From positions 1 to 27,778 of the IMG/VR virus record IMGVR_UViG_3300010885_046422: 27,778 bases of DNA. One strand, written 5' to 3'. The translations under genes and the position numbers were made by a program. The notes beneath the pieces were generated by a model, which saw only the letters and a program-made list of their open reading frames with translations, made no database searches and was not told the origin of the DNA. Positions 7,050 to 15,410 of the stretch are shown piece after piece. Source of the DNA: a virus. Position 1 is the stretch's first letter; the number at the start of each line of letters is the position of its first letter.

Positions 7050-9386
7050 ATGACACAGGCTAACACTTCCACCATCAGAGTCAAGAAGAGAGACGGAAGA
7101 TTAGAGCCATTAGACATCAACAAGATACATTTCGTTGTGGAAGAAGCCTGCGAAGAGTTAAGTGGCGTATCAGCATCGCTGATAGAAATGAATGCCAACA
7201 TACAATTCTATGATGGCATGAGCAGCAAAGACATTCAAAATATTTTGGTAAGATCCGCCAACGATTTAATCACCCTAGATGCACCCAATTATCAGTATGC
7301 CGCGGCCCGTTTATTGAGTTATGATATTCGTAAAGAAGCACATGGACAGTACGAGTACATACCTCTATTAAAATTGATACTGAGAAACATTCGATCGGGC
7401 GTGTATGACAAAGCGATTGTGGACAAGTACAACAAAACAGAAATTAAGAAACTCAATACCTGGATAAGAAGAGACCGAGACCTTAACTTTACCTATGCTG
7501 GATTGAGACAGATAGTGGACAAATATCTAGTGCAGGACAGGAGCTCTGGACAGTTGTTCGAGACACCACAAGACATGTACATGATGATTGCCGCTACCCT
7601 GTTCGCGGATTACCCAAAAAACAAAAGGATGACCTATGTTAAAAAATATTATGATGCGATCTCAACGCATAAAATCAACATTCCAACGCCTGTCATGGCT
7701 GGTGTCAGAACTCCTATTCGTCAGTTTGCTAGCTGTGTGCTTGTTGACAGCGACGACACTCTTTCTTCTATTTTCAGCAGTGACATGGCTATTGGACTCT
7801 ATGTGGCAAGGCGTGCGGGCATTGGCATCAACTCTGGCAGGATCAGGGGGATCAACTCCAAGATAAGAGGTGGAGAAGTACAGCACACAGGAGTGATTCC
7901 ATTCCTTAAGAAATTTGAAAGCACGGTGAGATGTTGCACACAGAATGGAGTGAGAGGTGGCAATGCCACTGTACACTTCCCCATCTGGCACTCAGAGATC
8001 GAAGACATCCTGGTGTTAAAGAACAATAAAGGTACCGAAGACAATCGAGTGCGAAGAATGGATTATTCTATACAGATATCTAAATTATTCTATGAGAGAT
8101 TTATCCGAGAAGAAGATATCACTCTGTTCTCTCCTCACGATGTGCCTGGATTGTATGATGCATTCGGCACAGATAGATTTGATGAATTATATCGAAAATA
8201 CGAGGCGGATAAAGAAACACCTAGAAAAACTATACCAGCACAAGAGTTATTTTTTGACCTGTTGAAAGAACGAGCAGAAACAGGGAGAATCTACATAATG
8301 AATTTGGATCATTGTAATTCACACTCTTCTTTTAAAGATAAAGTTTCCATGAGTAATCTCTGCCAAGAGATCACACTGCCCACCAAACCTATACAGCACA
8401 TAGACGATATCAATGGAGAGATTGCTCTATGTATATTGAGTGCTATCAATGTGGGTGCCATCAATGATTTAAGTGAATTAGAATCTGTGTGTGATCTAGC
8501 AGTGAGAGCGCTGGATGAAATTATAGAGTATCAAGACTATCCAGTCAAAGCCGCGGAAGTATCCACCAAAGCAAGACGTTCGTTAGGCATAGGTTACATT
8601 GGTTTGGCACATTATCTTGCCAAATTGGACCTAAAATACAGTGATCCCAAAGCATGGGAAGCAGTGGATCGTCTAACAGAGGCATTCCAATACTATCTAC
8701 TAAGAGCCAGTTGCACTCTTGCAGAGGAAAAAGGCAAGTGTACAGCATTTGATAGGACCAAATATGCAGATGGATTGTTACCAATAGATCATTACAAGAA
8801 AGAAATTGATGAGATCGTGCCACACAAAACAAGAATGGCTTGGGAATCGTTGAGAAAAGACATTGCCAAACATGGTTTAAGGCATTCCACATTGTCAGCA
8901 CAGATGCCGAGTGAAAGCTCTTCTGTGGTTTCCAATGAGACCAATGGTATCGAGCCACCACGAGCTATACTATCTGTGAAGAAAAGTAAAAAAGGTCCTC
9001 TGAAACAGATAGTGCCAGGTTATCCAAAATTAAAAAATTCCTACACTCTATTGTGGGACATGAAGAGCAATGAAGGTTACATCAAGATTGTTGCCATGAT
9101 GCAGAAATATTTTGACCAGGCCATATCAGGCAACTGGAGTTACAATCCACTCAACTATGAAAACAATGAAGTGCCACTGTCGGTGATGGCCACTGATATG
9201 TTGACTGCTTACAAATATGGTTGGAAGACTTCTTATTACCAAAATACCTATGACTTCAAAGGCGAAGAAGAAGATCTACAACCATCGGGCATTGAACCCA
9301 TACATGTTAGAGATGTGGGCGAAGAAGTAGAATTGTTAAATATTGCTAAAGAAGATCCGGAAAATTGCGATGCTTGTACAATCTAA
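7050..9386 (+). CDS. nrdA: Class Ia ribonucleoside-diphosphate reductase, alpha subunit
   Basis: 778 aa from ATG 7050; an in-frame ATG at 7005 would add 15 residues. The N-terminal ATP-cone begins with IRVKKRDGR (residues 9-17). Catalytic residues, numbered from 7050, track E. coli NrdA closely: C229 (FASC) and C461 (ALCILS) are the redox pair, and NLCQE gives N436, thiyl-radical C438 and E440. The C-terminal tail NCDACTI carries the CxxC that relays electrons from thioredoxin or glutaredoxin. With NrdB it reduces NDPs to dNDPs for phage DNA synthesis. The close match of numbering favours the 7050 start. A PspC-like gene separates it from nrdB. Confidence 0.97.
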   Translation: MTQANTSTIRVKKRDGRLEPLDINKIHFVVEEACEELSGVSASLIEMNANIQFYDGMSSKDIQNILVRSANDLITLDAPNYQYAAARLLSYDIRKEAHGQYEYIPLLKLILRNIRSGVYDKAIVDKYNKTEIKKLNTWIRRDRDLNFTYAGLRQIVDKYLVQDRSSGQLFETPQDMYMMIAATLFADYPKNKRMTYVKKYYDAISTHKINIPTPVMAGVRTPIRQFASCVLVDSDDTLSSIFSSDMAIGLYVARRAGIGINSGRIRGINSKIRGGEVQHTGVIPFLKKFESTVRCCTQNGVRGGNATVHFPIWHSEIEDILVLKNNKGTEDNRVRRMDYSIQISKLFYERFIREEDITLFSPHDVPGLYDAFGTDRFDELYRKYEADKETPRKTIPAQELFFDLLKERAETGRIYIMNLDHCNSHSSFKDKVSMSNLCQEITLPTKPIQHIDDINGEIALCILSAINVGAINDLSELESVCDLAVRALDEIIEYQDYPVKAAEVSTKARRSLGIGYIGLAHYLAKLDLKYSDPKAWEAVDRLTEAFQYYLLRASCTLAEEKGKCTAFDRTKYADGLLPIDHYKKEIDEIVPHKTRMAWESLRKDIAKHGLRHSTLSAQMPSESSSVVSNETNGIEPPRAILSVKKSKKGPLKQIVPGYPKLKNSYTLLWDMKSNEGYIKIVAMMQKYFDQAISGNWSYNPLNYENNEVPLSVMATDMLTAYKYGWKTSYYQNTYDFKGEEEDLQPSGIEPIHVRDVGEEVELLNIAKEDPENCDACTI

Positions 9387-9388
9387 TA

Positions 9389-9416
9389 TTGACAATAAAT
9401 AAAAATAGTTTAAAAT
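9389..9416 (+). promoter_or_regulatory. Sigma70-like promoter TTGACA-N16-TAAAAT
   Basis: Perfect -35 TTGACA at 9389-9394, 16-base spacer, -10 TAAAAT at 9411-9416, then seven bases to the ATG at 9424. This gives an internal promoter for pspC-like and nrdB within the reductase cluster, again with leaderless geometry. Confidence 0.65.
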
Positions 9417-9423
9417 ATAACAT

Positions 9424-9633
9424 ATGAAGAAACAAAAAGACAACATCGTTTATAGAAGCAGTGATGACAAAGTATTTGCTGGAGTTTGTTCAGGATTGGC
9501 ACACAAGTTAAATTTGAACAAAAACGGTTTACGTTTTGCATTTGTGATCGGCAGTTTGTTCTGGGGTATCACGTTTTGGGCGTATATCGCTTGCTGGTTA
9601 ATTTTTCCAGCTCGCCCTACATATAATTTGTAA
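9424..9633 (+). CDS. PspC-domain small membrane protein
   Basis: 69 aa. The N-terminal half (VYRSSDDKVFAGVCSGLAHKL) carries the PspC signature R-x-x-x-D/K-x-(I/V/F)-x-G-V-C-x-G-(L/I)-A. Residues about 37-61 form the single membrane segment (FAFVIGSLFWGITFWAYIA). In bacteria PspC is an inner-membrane part of the phage-shock response that binds PspA or PspB. This minimal version has only the PspC domain and no partner genes nearby. It lies between nrdA and nrdB under its own promoter, with three bases to nrdB. A role in membrane-stress control or in dampening the host response is inference. Confidence 0.85.
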   Translation: MKKQKDNIVYRSSDDKVFAGVCSGLAHKLNLNKNGLRFAFVIGSLFWGITFWAYIACWLIFPARPTYNL

Positions 9634-9636
9634 CAC

Positions 9637-10737
9637 ATGACTAAAACAGTATTCAACAGAAATCAAGTCGACTGGAGCAAGGAGCCAATGTTCTTTGGAG
9701 AAGATCAGTCTATACAGAGATATGACGTTTTTAAATATCCACAGTTCGATAAATTAAATCAAACCATGCTGGGTTATTTCTGGAGGCCCGAAGAAGTATC
9801 ACTGCAAAAAGATCGTTCAGACTATGCTAACTTTCGTCCCGAACAGAAACACATATTCACCAGCAATTTAAAATATCAAACACTGTTAGATTCTGTGCAA
9901 GGTAGGGGGCCTTGTTTGAATTTCCTGCCTTATTGCTCTAATCCAGAATTAGAAGGTTGTATTGTGACCTGGGATTTTTTTGAAACCATACACTCGCGAG
10001 CCTACACACACATAATGAAGAACGTGTACTCAGACCCATCGGAAGTATTTGATACTATATTAAACGACAAAGAGATCTTAAAAAGAGCAGTATCCGTAAC
10101 TGAGAACTATGATCACTTTGGTGAATTGGCATTACAATACACAGTGAATGGCAAAGGCAGTGTGGAGGAGTTGAAGAAGCAATTATATCTTGCCATGATC
10201 AATGTGAATCTGTTGGAAGGATTAAGATTCTATGTATCATTTGCCTGCACATTTGCATTTGGAGAACTGAAATTGATGGAAGGTTCTGCCAAGATACTTT
10301 CATTGATTGCTAGAGATGAGGCCACACATTTGAATCTAACCACTCATGTGATCAAGGCATGGCAAAAAGGGGACGACAAGGAAATGTTACGAGTAATGAA
10401 AGGCCAGGATAAAAAAGTTATTGAGATGTTCCATGCTTGTGTGGAAGAAGAAAAGGCCTGGTCCAAGCATCTATTCAAGGATGGTTCTATCATAGGATTG
10501 AATGAGAAACTATTAGGACAGTATGTGGAATACACTGCCAACAAACGATTAAAAGCACTGGGCTTTGAACCCGAATTTGACATACCTGGTAATCAAAATC
10601 CACTACCATGGACACAGCATTGGTTAAGTTCTAAAGGCATGCAAGTAGCCCCTCAGGAGACAGAAATAGAAAGTTATATCATCGGTGGCATCAAGCAAGA
10701 TATCAAAAAAGACGAGTTTAAGAAGTTTAAGTTATAA
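9637..10737 (+). CDS. nrdB: Class Ia ribonucleoside-diphosphate reductase, beta subunit
   Basis: 366 aa. All diiron ligands are visible and spaced as in E. coli NrdB: D85 (TLLDS), E116 and H119 (FFETIHS), E194 (NLLEGLRF), E228 and H231 (RDEATH). The radical-bearing tyrosine is Y123 in SRAYTHI, so this is a tyrosyl-radical class Ia subunit, not an Ic or Phe variant. It generates the radical passed to NrdA C438. It starts three bases after the PspC-like gene and lacks a clear Shine-Dalgarno, so it probably depends on the upstream transcript. Confidence 0.97.
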   Translation: MTKTVFNRNQVDWSKEPMFFGEDQSIQRYDVFKYPQFDKLNQTMLGYFWRPEEVSLQKDRSDYANFRPEQKHIFTSNLKYQTLLDSVQGRGPCLNFLPYCSNPELEGCIVTWDFFETIHSRAYTHIMKNVYSDPSEVFDTILNDKEILKRAVSVTENYDHFGELALQYTVNGKGSVEELKKQLYLAMINVNLLEGLRFYVSFACTFAFGELKLMEGSAKILSLIARDEATHLNLTTHVIKAWQKGDDKEMLRVMKGQDKKVIEMFHACVEEEKAWSKHLFKDGSIIGLNEKLLGQYVEYTANKRLKALGFEPEFDIPGNQNPLPWTQHWLSSKGMQVAPQETEIESYIIGGIKQDIKKDEFKKFKL

Positions 10738-10755
10738 TAGCCGTTTATAAATCAC

Positions 10756-10763
10756 CATAAATA
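10756..10763 (+). promoter_or_regulatory. Late-promoter-like box CATAAATA
   Basis: One mismatch to TATAAATA, eight bases before the PAAR start codon (10772). The predicted start near 10769 gives an almost leaderless late transcript. A second partial match, TATAAATC, lies just upstream at 10745-10752. Confidence 0.45.
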
Positions 10764-10771
10764 TTGTCATC

Positions 10772-11224
10772 ATGGCAATGAAATGTTTACCTGATATAGG
10801 ACACGTGGTTGCAGGATCACAGAATGTTTTTTCTGATGGCCTGAGCATCGCTCGACAGGGCGACCCTACCTGTACCTCTATATCCGAGGGATCCGATTCC
10901 GTATTTGCTAACGGCATACCAGTGGCCAGGATAGGAGATGCCAACACTATACACTGTACACCCATGAGCATGTCTGAAGGATCTGACCGAGTATTTTCCA
11001 ATGGTATTGGCGTGTGTCGATTAGGTGATGCCAACACTCCGCATTTAAAACCCAACTGGGCTGCTATAATTGGGTCAGTATTACCCGCAGATTTTGGTCT
11101 GAGCACAGTGTATCAGATAGACAGCCTTGGATTGCCAGGTCTTGCTAATTTTACCGCTAGTACTCTGGGAGTCAATGCTCCAGGCACTGGTTGGGCAGCC
11201 GGTGGCGAAAGTGTAGGATCATAA
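10772..11224 (+). CDS. PAAR-domain tail-tip protein
   Basis: 150 aa. Residues 1-95 show the PAAR repeat pattern: three blocks built around VFSDGLSIARQGD, VFANGIPVARIGD and VFSNGIGVCRLGD, with Cys and His (C5, C34, H61, C62, H91 region) placed to bind the metal at the tip. In T4 the PAAR protein gp5.4 sharpens the membrane-piercing spike. Residues 100-150 are a Gly/Ala-rich tail without motif. It is followed two bases later by a 401-aa probable structural gene, consistent with a baseplate module. Confidence 0.9.
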   Translation: MAMKCLPDIGHVVAGSQNVFSDGLSIARQGDPTCTSISEGSDSVFANGIPVARIGDANTIHCTPMSMSEGSDRVFSNGIGVCRLGDANTPHLKPNWAAIIGSVLPADFGLSTVYQIDSLGLPGLANFTASTLGVNAPGTGWAAGGESVGS

Positions 11225-11226
11225 TA

Positions 11227-12432
11227 ATGACTGTGTTACAAGGATTATCTTCAGTGGCCAATTCTGATCCTGGTTTTTCTAATAATAAAATTGTGTCATT
11301 GATTAACAATGCCAATATCAATTTTGTGATTCCTACATACAACGTGGCCCAACAAGTAGGACAGAGCACAGTTATCACTGCATCACAGGCCTCGGACATT
11401 TATAATACAATGGAAACACAAGGATATCTCAACATAGGCAGATATCTATTAAATCTTAAAAATCATACCAATGCTATATTAACTGGACAGCTAGGACAAG
11501 AACTAATACCCGGACAGGGATCGGGCTCATTTTTAGATCATCTTTCTTTGGTCAATGGCATGCAAGGAGCTCATCAATATCTTTACGGCACACATGCTGG
11601 CACATCTAATAAAGGAATCAACGATCATTTTGGCAGTGTGGCTGGCACATTAGACCAGTACATAATAGAGATACAGAGCACAGTGGAAAAAATACATGCC
11701 ATAGGATTGGCCGAGGAAACGAATTATAGCAATGCCGCGACGGGGATAGCCAACTATGTACAAACGCTGGCCGACAGCACAGCCTATGATTCCACCACAT
11801 TATATTCTCTGTTGAATACTTTTAAATCAGCAGCCGATGCTTTCAATGACAAATTAAGCGATCCTGCTTATGTAAATTTAAAAAATAAATTATTAGTTGA
11901 TAGAAATGCCATCAATTATCAATTAGATTTAGAATTCAATAATCTATCTTCGATAAACACTTATAGCACTGGGTTGATAAACACCATCAAATATCAAGGC
12001 ATGGCTTCTAATAGTGATATAGCGAAATTAATAGCCAACACAGCAGGTAACACGGCATGGCAAGATTACTTCTCCAATTATCAATCTAGGTTGCAACAAG
12101 TCAATCCCAAGTTCGTTAATAACAATGATCTCACGGAAGCCATCAACCAAGAGCTCAAGATCAAAGGATTGCCCGATGTTACCGATTCTAATAATCTGCA
12201 GGCGGTGTCTTACAAGGCATCGAAAGATACACGATTCACAGGCAAGGTTACATTCGCAGGTCGCACCGTGGGACAAATCATCGCTGATTGTTGCGATGTA
12301 CTAGGTATCAGCACGACTGGACTGAACACGTACGGACAGAGCCAAATATTATTACAAAATATGAATAATAATGATATAGAAATTATAAAAAATCAAATAT
12401 TAAACAGTCAACAAGCCACAACACTGTCATAA
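11227..12432 (+). CDS. Probable phage structural protein downstream of PAAR (401 aa)
   Basis: Starts two bases after the PAAR stop; an in-frame extension to 11191 would overlap the PAAR gene and is not preferred. The protein is long and Asn/Ser/Thr-rich with many predicted helices and no membrane segment, signal peptide or catalytic motif. A C-terminal segment with two Cys (IIADCCDVLGIS) stands out. Composition and coupling to PAAR suggest a baseplate or tail component, but the family is not recognised. Confidence 0.6.
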   Translation: MTVLQGLSSVANSDPGFSNNKIVSLINNANINFVIPTYNVAQQVGQSTVITASQASDIYNTMETQGYLNIGRYLLNLKNHTNAILTGQLGQELIPGQGSGSFLDHLSLVNGMQGAHQYLYGTHAGTSNKGINDHFGSVAGTLDQYIIEIQSTVEKIHAIGLAEETNYSNAATGIANYVQTLADSTAYDSTTLYSLLNTFKSAADAFNDKLSDPAYVNLKNKLLVDRNAINYQLDLEFNNLSSINTYSTGLINTIKYQGMASNSDIAKLIANTAGNTAWQDYFSNYQSRLQQVNPKFVNNNDLTEAINQELKIKGLPDVTDSNNLQAVSYKASKDTRFTGKVTFAGRTVGQIIADCCDVLGISTTGLNTYGQSQILLQNMNNNDIEIIKNQILNSQQATTLS

Positions 12433-12461
12433 TTGACAGTTGGTATTAAACATTATATAAT
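12433..12461 (+). promoter_or_regulatory. Consensus sigma70 promoter TTGACA-N17-TATAAT
   Basis: Perfect -35 at 12433-12438, optimal 17-base spacer, perfect -10 at 12456-12461. It starts at the base following the preceding stop codon. Seven bases separate the -10 from the ATG at 12469, so the start site should coincide with the start codon. Confidence 0.85.
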
Positions 12462-12468
12462 ATATTAT

Positions 12469-12684
12469 ATGAAAAAAACAAAAAAACAAAAAAGTCGTCT
12501 GCAAATATTAGCATTAAAAATTACACATAAAGTTACCGCATGGCATGAAAAATTATTTTCATTCCTATTAAAGAAATCAAAAAAGTCCGTATGGTTCACA
12601 GCGGTGTTGCTTTTTATATGCCTTTACGAAATCACAGAACATTTCATTATCCCAGTGATATTGCTGTGGTGGGGATTGAGATAA
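12469..12684 (+). CDS. Small basic membrane protein (71 aa)
   Basis: The N-terminal 45 residues are strongly basic (KKTKKQKSR; LLKKSKKS). Residues about 46-69 (VWFTAVLLFICLYEITEHFI and on to PVILLWWG) form one or two closely spaced membrane segments. The topology would leave a basic cytoplasmic domain. A holin, exclusion factor or membrane-remodelling protein is possible; no family is recognised. A perfect consensus promoter lies immediately upstream, suggesting strong, probably early, expression. Confidence 0.6.
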   Translation: MKKTKKQKSRLQILALKITHKVTAWHEKLFSFLLKKSKKSVWFTAVLLFICLYEITEHFIIPVILLWWGLR

Positions 12685-12725
12685 AAAAACAACCCTTCTT
12701 CTTAATCGGTCATGTAAATAAAGAC

Positions 12726-12941
12726 ATGAAAACAGTTTTATCTTTAATTTTTATTATTTTATTAACATCTTGCACCAAGCAAGGCTGTGAGGTTGGACCC
12801 AATGTTACCATGCTGCCGAAAGATCCTACACCTGTAAAAAGCGATGGTACCAACAAAAACGAATCAAAGAACATATCAGATCAAATACACGACCTTCGAG
12901 ATACCGTGCAACCTGGTGCTCAAATGCGTTGTAATTTTTAA
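12726..12941 (+). CDS. Small phage lipoprotein (71 aa)
   Basis: MKTVLSLIFIILLTSC is a lipoprotein signal peptide with lipobox L-T-S-C16, so the mature protein would be a lipid-anchored peptide of about 56 residues. The remainder is polar and Pro/Asn/Asp-rich (LPKDPTPVKSDG). It could be an outer-spanin (Rz1-like) or a superinfection-exclusion lipoprotein; neither is established, and the upstream neighbour lacks the coiled coil of an inner spanin. The longer in-frame ORF from 12591 overlaps the previous gene and would hide the signal peptide. Its stop directly abuts the stop of the convergent minus-strand operon. Confidence 0.65.
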   Translation: MKTVLSLIFIILLTSCTKQGCEVGPNVTMLPKDPTPVKSDGTNKNESKNISDQIHDLRDTVQPGAQMRCNF

Positions 12942-13598
12942 TTATTTTTTTACAGCAATAAATGTAGTAAAACACCAAGTAGAATTGGCAATATAGATTT
13001 TTTTAAATCCTATAGATTTTAAATTTTTTAAATACCAGTCGACAGTATCAACGAACAACACCCCTTCCAGCGATTTTGCCTTTGACTGTATTTCTTCATC
13101 ACTAACACCATTACTAGATTTCCATTGATGATATTGTTCTAATGCTAATCCCGAGTTTTCCGTTTTTTCTGATAAAATTAAAAATCCATTTGAACTCATG
13201 GAATCATAGATATTTTTTAAATAATCTATCTTATTTTTTATAAAATGCAAGGTCCAGTTACACAAAACAGCATCAAATGATAAATCTATTCTAGGAAAAT
13301 CAGAAGAACAATAATAAGTTGCGGCGTCTTTTGGACAGTAATCTAACATATCTTGACTTTGGTCTACCGCATGTATATTTTTATAGCCTTTTTTGCTCAG
13401 TCTGGAAACAGTTTCTCCGATGGCACAGCCTATTTCTAATATATTAGAATTTTTTTTTACTTTTTGTGTGCAAAGATTGATTGTGAGATCCAACACTCTC
13501 TCGTAATCAGGAATATGCTGTCTCGCATGCTGATTAAACTTTTGGGCCACTTCTTTATTAAATTTCCATTTTGGTTGTAATTTAAAAGTGTCTATCAT
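12942..13598 (-). CDS. CmoA-like SAM-dependent methyltransferase
   Basis: 218 aa. FNKEVAQKFNQH...IPDYERVLDL at residues 13-38 resembles the N-terminus of CmoA. ILEIGCAIGET (53-63) is the SAM motif I, and AVDQSQDMLDYC is motif II. LHFIKNKIDYLKNIY, GFLILSEK and SKAKSLEGVLFVDTVD match the CmoA C-terminal half. CmoA makes carboxy-SAM from SAM and prephenate for tRNA wobble uridine (cmo5U34) modification. It is shorter than E. coli CmoA (about 247 aa), and at the position I align with the carboxylate-binding Arg there appears to be Asn (DWYLKNL), so a plain methyltransferase is possible. Last gene of the minus operon, with a 4-base ATGA overlap to the PP-loop gene. No cmoB is present here. Confidence 0.65.
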   Translation of the reverse strand: MIDTFKLQPKWKFNKEVAQKFNQHARQHIPDYERVLDLTINLCTQKVKKNSNILEIGCAIGETVSRLSKKGYKNIHAVDQSQDMLDYCPKDAATYYCSSDFPRIDLSFDAVLCNWTLHFIKNKIDYLKNIYDSMSSNGFLILSEKTENSGLALEQYHQWKSSNGVSDEEIQSKAKSLEGVLFVDTVDWYLKNLKSIGFKKIYIANSTWCFTTFIAVKK

Positions 13599-14767
13599 AT
13601 TACATAATCCTGACTGATAGCATTTCTAAAACCACTTTCAATAGAATTGTTATCATTGTACCAACGTTTATAATGTTTTTTGTTATCCATAAATGTGGAT
13701 TGATACATTTTCCAATGTATATCGCTGCCCGGATATTTAGAATTAAAAAACCATTCATCTCTATTTCCCCAAATATTTGATGTATTTTTAATATCATAGA
13801 ATTCTTCTTTTGATTTAAAAATATTTGGGTATATAATATCTAAAAAAGAACGTGACATTTTATCGGTCGTCCAGCCAAACCCCGCAGTAAAATTTTTAAA
13901 ATAATTTTCTTTATTTTTAGAATAACTTTTCTTTATTAAATGTGACTGTTTGATACATATATCTACACATTCTTTGACGGGAGCCCAATAAAAAAATTCA
14001 TAAGTTCCTATATTACCATCGTCTATCATCTGCCTCATTGGTGTGATATTAGTTTGGATCAACCCATCAAAAAAATTAAATATCCATCTATCTTCATGAT
14101 ATCTCAATTGAGGTTTATCCACACCATAAATCCATGCCAATTTTTTTCCATGTGAGATTATAAATTTCCAATCTTCCACATAACTATAAGATAAATCAGT
14201 AACAATATGATTCACACTTAACGCCGAACCAAACATATAAAGAAGATCCTTGCCTAGATTTAAATTATTAACCATCTTATCCCATTTAAAAAAATAGTCG
14301 GAGTAATCAAATTTTCTAATTTTAATATCAGGATAGTTTTTTTTAATGTCATCTAGTTTTTTCCAAGTTATTGATGATAATTCTTTGTATTGATTACTAA
14401 TAGTATCATAATTGCTATAAAACACGCAAATTTCATCTAATTTTATATTATTATCTAAAAAAGCATATAACATATTAACACTATCATAACCACCACTATA
14501 ATATAAAACTAGATAATCATAATTTTTTCTCAGTTGCTCGGCTCTCTTTTTATATAATTCATCTATGGTCTGTCGTGGTTCATCGCTCCAATTATATGAA
14601 CTAAAAAACTCATCATTATAATTCCATTTCCATGACTGTGGAGAAACATGATGCTCATCCATGAGCTCATATCTGCTATAAGTTTTTAAATTGCCAATTT
14701 TATAATAGCCATATCGATCTCCGGGCCTATTAATAATTGCTGTATTTTTTATCATATTCGGGGTCAT
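13595..14767 (-). CDS. PP-loop ATPase (adenine nucleotide alpha-hydrolase superfamily)
   Basis: 390 aa. LVLYYSGGYDSVNMLYAF carries the PP-loop SGGxDS (S91-S96), used by enzymes that adenylate a substrate: asparagine synthetase C-domain, TilS, QueC, ThiI and PAPS reductase. A downstream strand (LDEICVFYSNYD) fits the second beta strand of the fold. The rest is Trp/Tyr/Lys-rich and not recognised. There is no glutaminase domain, so it is not a full asparagine synthetase. An alternative start at 14755 removes four residues. It overlaps the upstream oxygenase-like gene by 26-38 bases and the downstream methyltransferase by four, which shows tight coupling. The product could be an amidated or thiolated small molecule, peptide or tRNA; this is inference. 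Confidence 0.7.
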   Translation of the reverse strand: MTPNMIKNTAIINRPGDRYGYYKIGNLKTYSRYELMDEHHVSPQSWKWNYNDEFFSSYNWSDEPRQTIDELYKKRAEQLRKNYDYLVLYYSGGYDSVNMLYAFLDNNIKLDEICVFYSNYDTISNQYKELSSITWKKLDDIKKNYPDIKIRKFDYSDYFFKWDKMVNNLNLGKDLLYMFGSALSVNHIVTDLSYSYVEDWKFIISHGKKLAWIYGVDKPQLRYHEDRWIFNFFDGLIQTNITPMRQMIDDGNIGTYEFFYWAPVKECVDICIKQSHLIKKSYSKNKENYFKNFTAGFGWTTDKMSRSFLDIIYPNIFKSKEEFYDIKNTSNIWGNRDEWFFNSKYPGSDIHWKMYQSTFMDNKKHYKRWYNDNNSIESGFRNAISQDYVI

Positions 14768-15407
14768 TGTAATCAGGTCCTAATGCTCTCAATCCTGTAT
14801 CTGGGCGGGTATGCCATATATTCGCCCAATGATTTTTAAGGAAACCAACCTGCAGAGCCACTCTATTCTTCTCCAAATTCTCTACACTGTGTAATACTCT
14901 TGAATCTATGATACACCAGGTATGCAATGGTATAGTGATTCTATCTACTTCTTTTAAAATCTTAAAATCTGTGCCTTGTGTCTTAGGTGGACGTAATAAA
15001 CTTTTGCCTTCTTCTTGCCAGAACACAGTTGGAGCATCTCCCCCGGTCTGCAATAGATATATCAAAGTAAAATCTCTAGTTATGTCTGTGTGTGCGCCTG
15101 TGCTAACTTTTTGCAATCCTTTGGGTTTTTCAACCACTACAGTATAGTTAATACCTGCATCCACAAAATCATTGCTAATATTATCAACTACCCATTTTTT
15201 AAATTGATCGTTCTTGGTTCTGATATTAGCGGCGGCAGCATAATCGTGGTCTCCCCAATTTTTTAATCGTCTGTGTACAAATATACCCAACTCCATTCTT
15301 TTTTCTTCCGCAGGCATGTCTGGTTTTTTTTGTAAGTCAATACCTTCCAATAGATCTGCCGGTGGAGTCGGCAGATCTAAAAACTTATACAGTTGATACT
15401 GTTCCAT
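14730..15407 (-). CDS. 2OG-Fe(II) oxygenase-like (double-stranded beta-helix) protein
   Basis: 225 aa. GAHTDIT gives H106-x-D108, VLHSVEN gives H173, and NRVALQVGF gives R182. This is the HxD...H...R facial triad plus 2-oxoglutarate-binding Arg of Fe(II)/2OG dioxygenases, with strand spacing consistent with the jelly-roll core (TLIYLLQTGG; IPLHTWCIIDSR). No membrane segment or signal peptide. Such enzymes hydroxylate or desaturate small molecules, peptides or nucleic acids. It starts three bases from the stop of the transporter gene and overlaps the PP-loop gene, so these are co-expressed. The substrate cannot be told. Confidence 0.65.
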   Translation of the reverse strand: MEQYQLYKFLDLPTPPADLLEGIDLQKKPDMPAEEKRMELGIFVHRRLKNWGDHDYAAAANIRTKNDQFKKWVVDNISNDFVDAGINYTVVVEKPKGLQKVSTGAHTDITRDFTLIYLLQTGGDAPTVFWQEEGKSLLRPPKTQGTDFKILKEVDRITIPLHTWCIIDSRVLHSVENLEKNRVALQVGFLKNHWANIWHTRPDTGLRALGPDYNDPEYDKKYSNY

Positions 15408-15410
15408 TAA

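Noticed and set aside
7636-7866. Plus-strand open frame inside nrdA
   Set aside because: Lies wholly within nrdA in another frame; nrdA carries intact catalytic motifs there.
8545-8961. 138-aa minus-strand open frame
   Set aside because: Antisense shadow of nrdA; composition (many Trp, His, Cys) is typical of reverse-strand artefacts.
13595-14767. Asparagine synthetase assignment for the PP-loop protein
   Set aside because: No glutaminase domain and only the SGGxDS loop is shared; the superfamily is too broad to name an enzyme.
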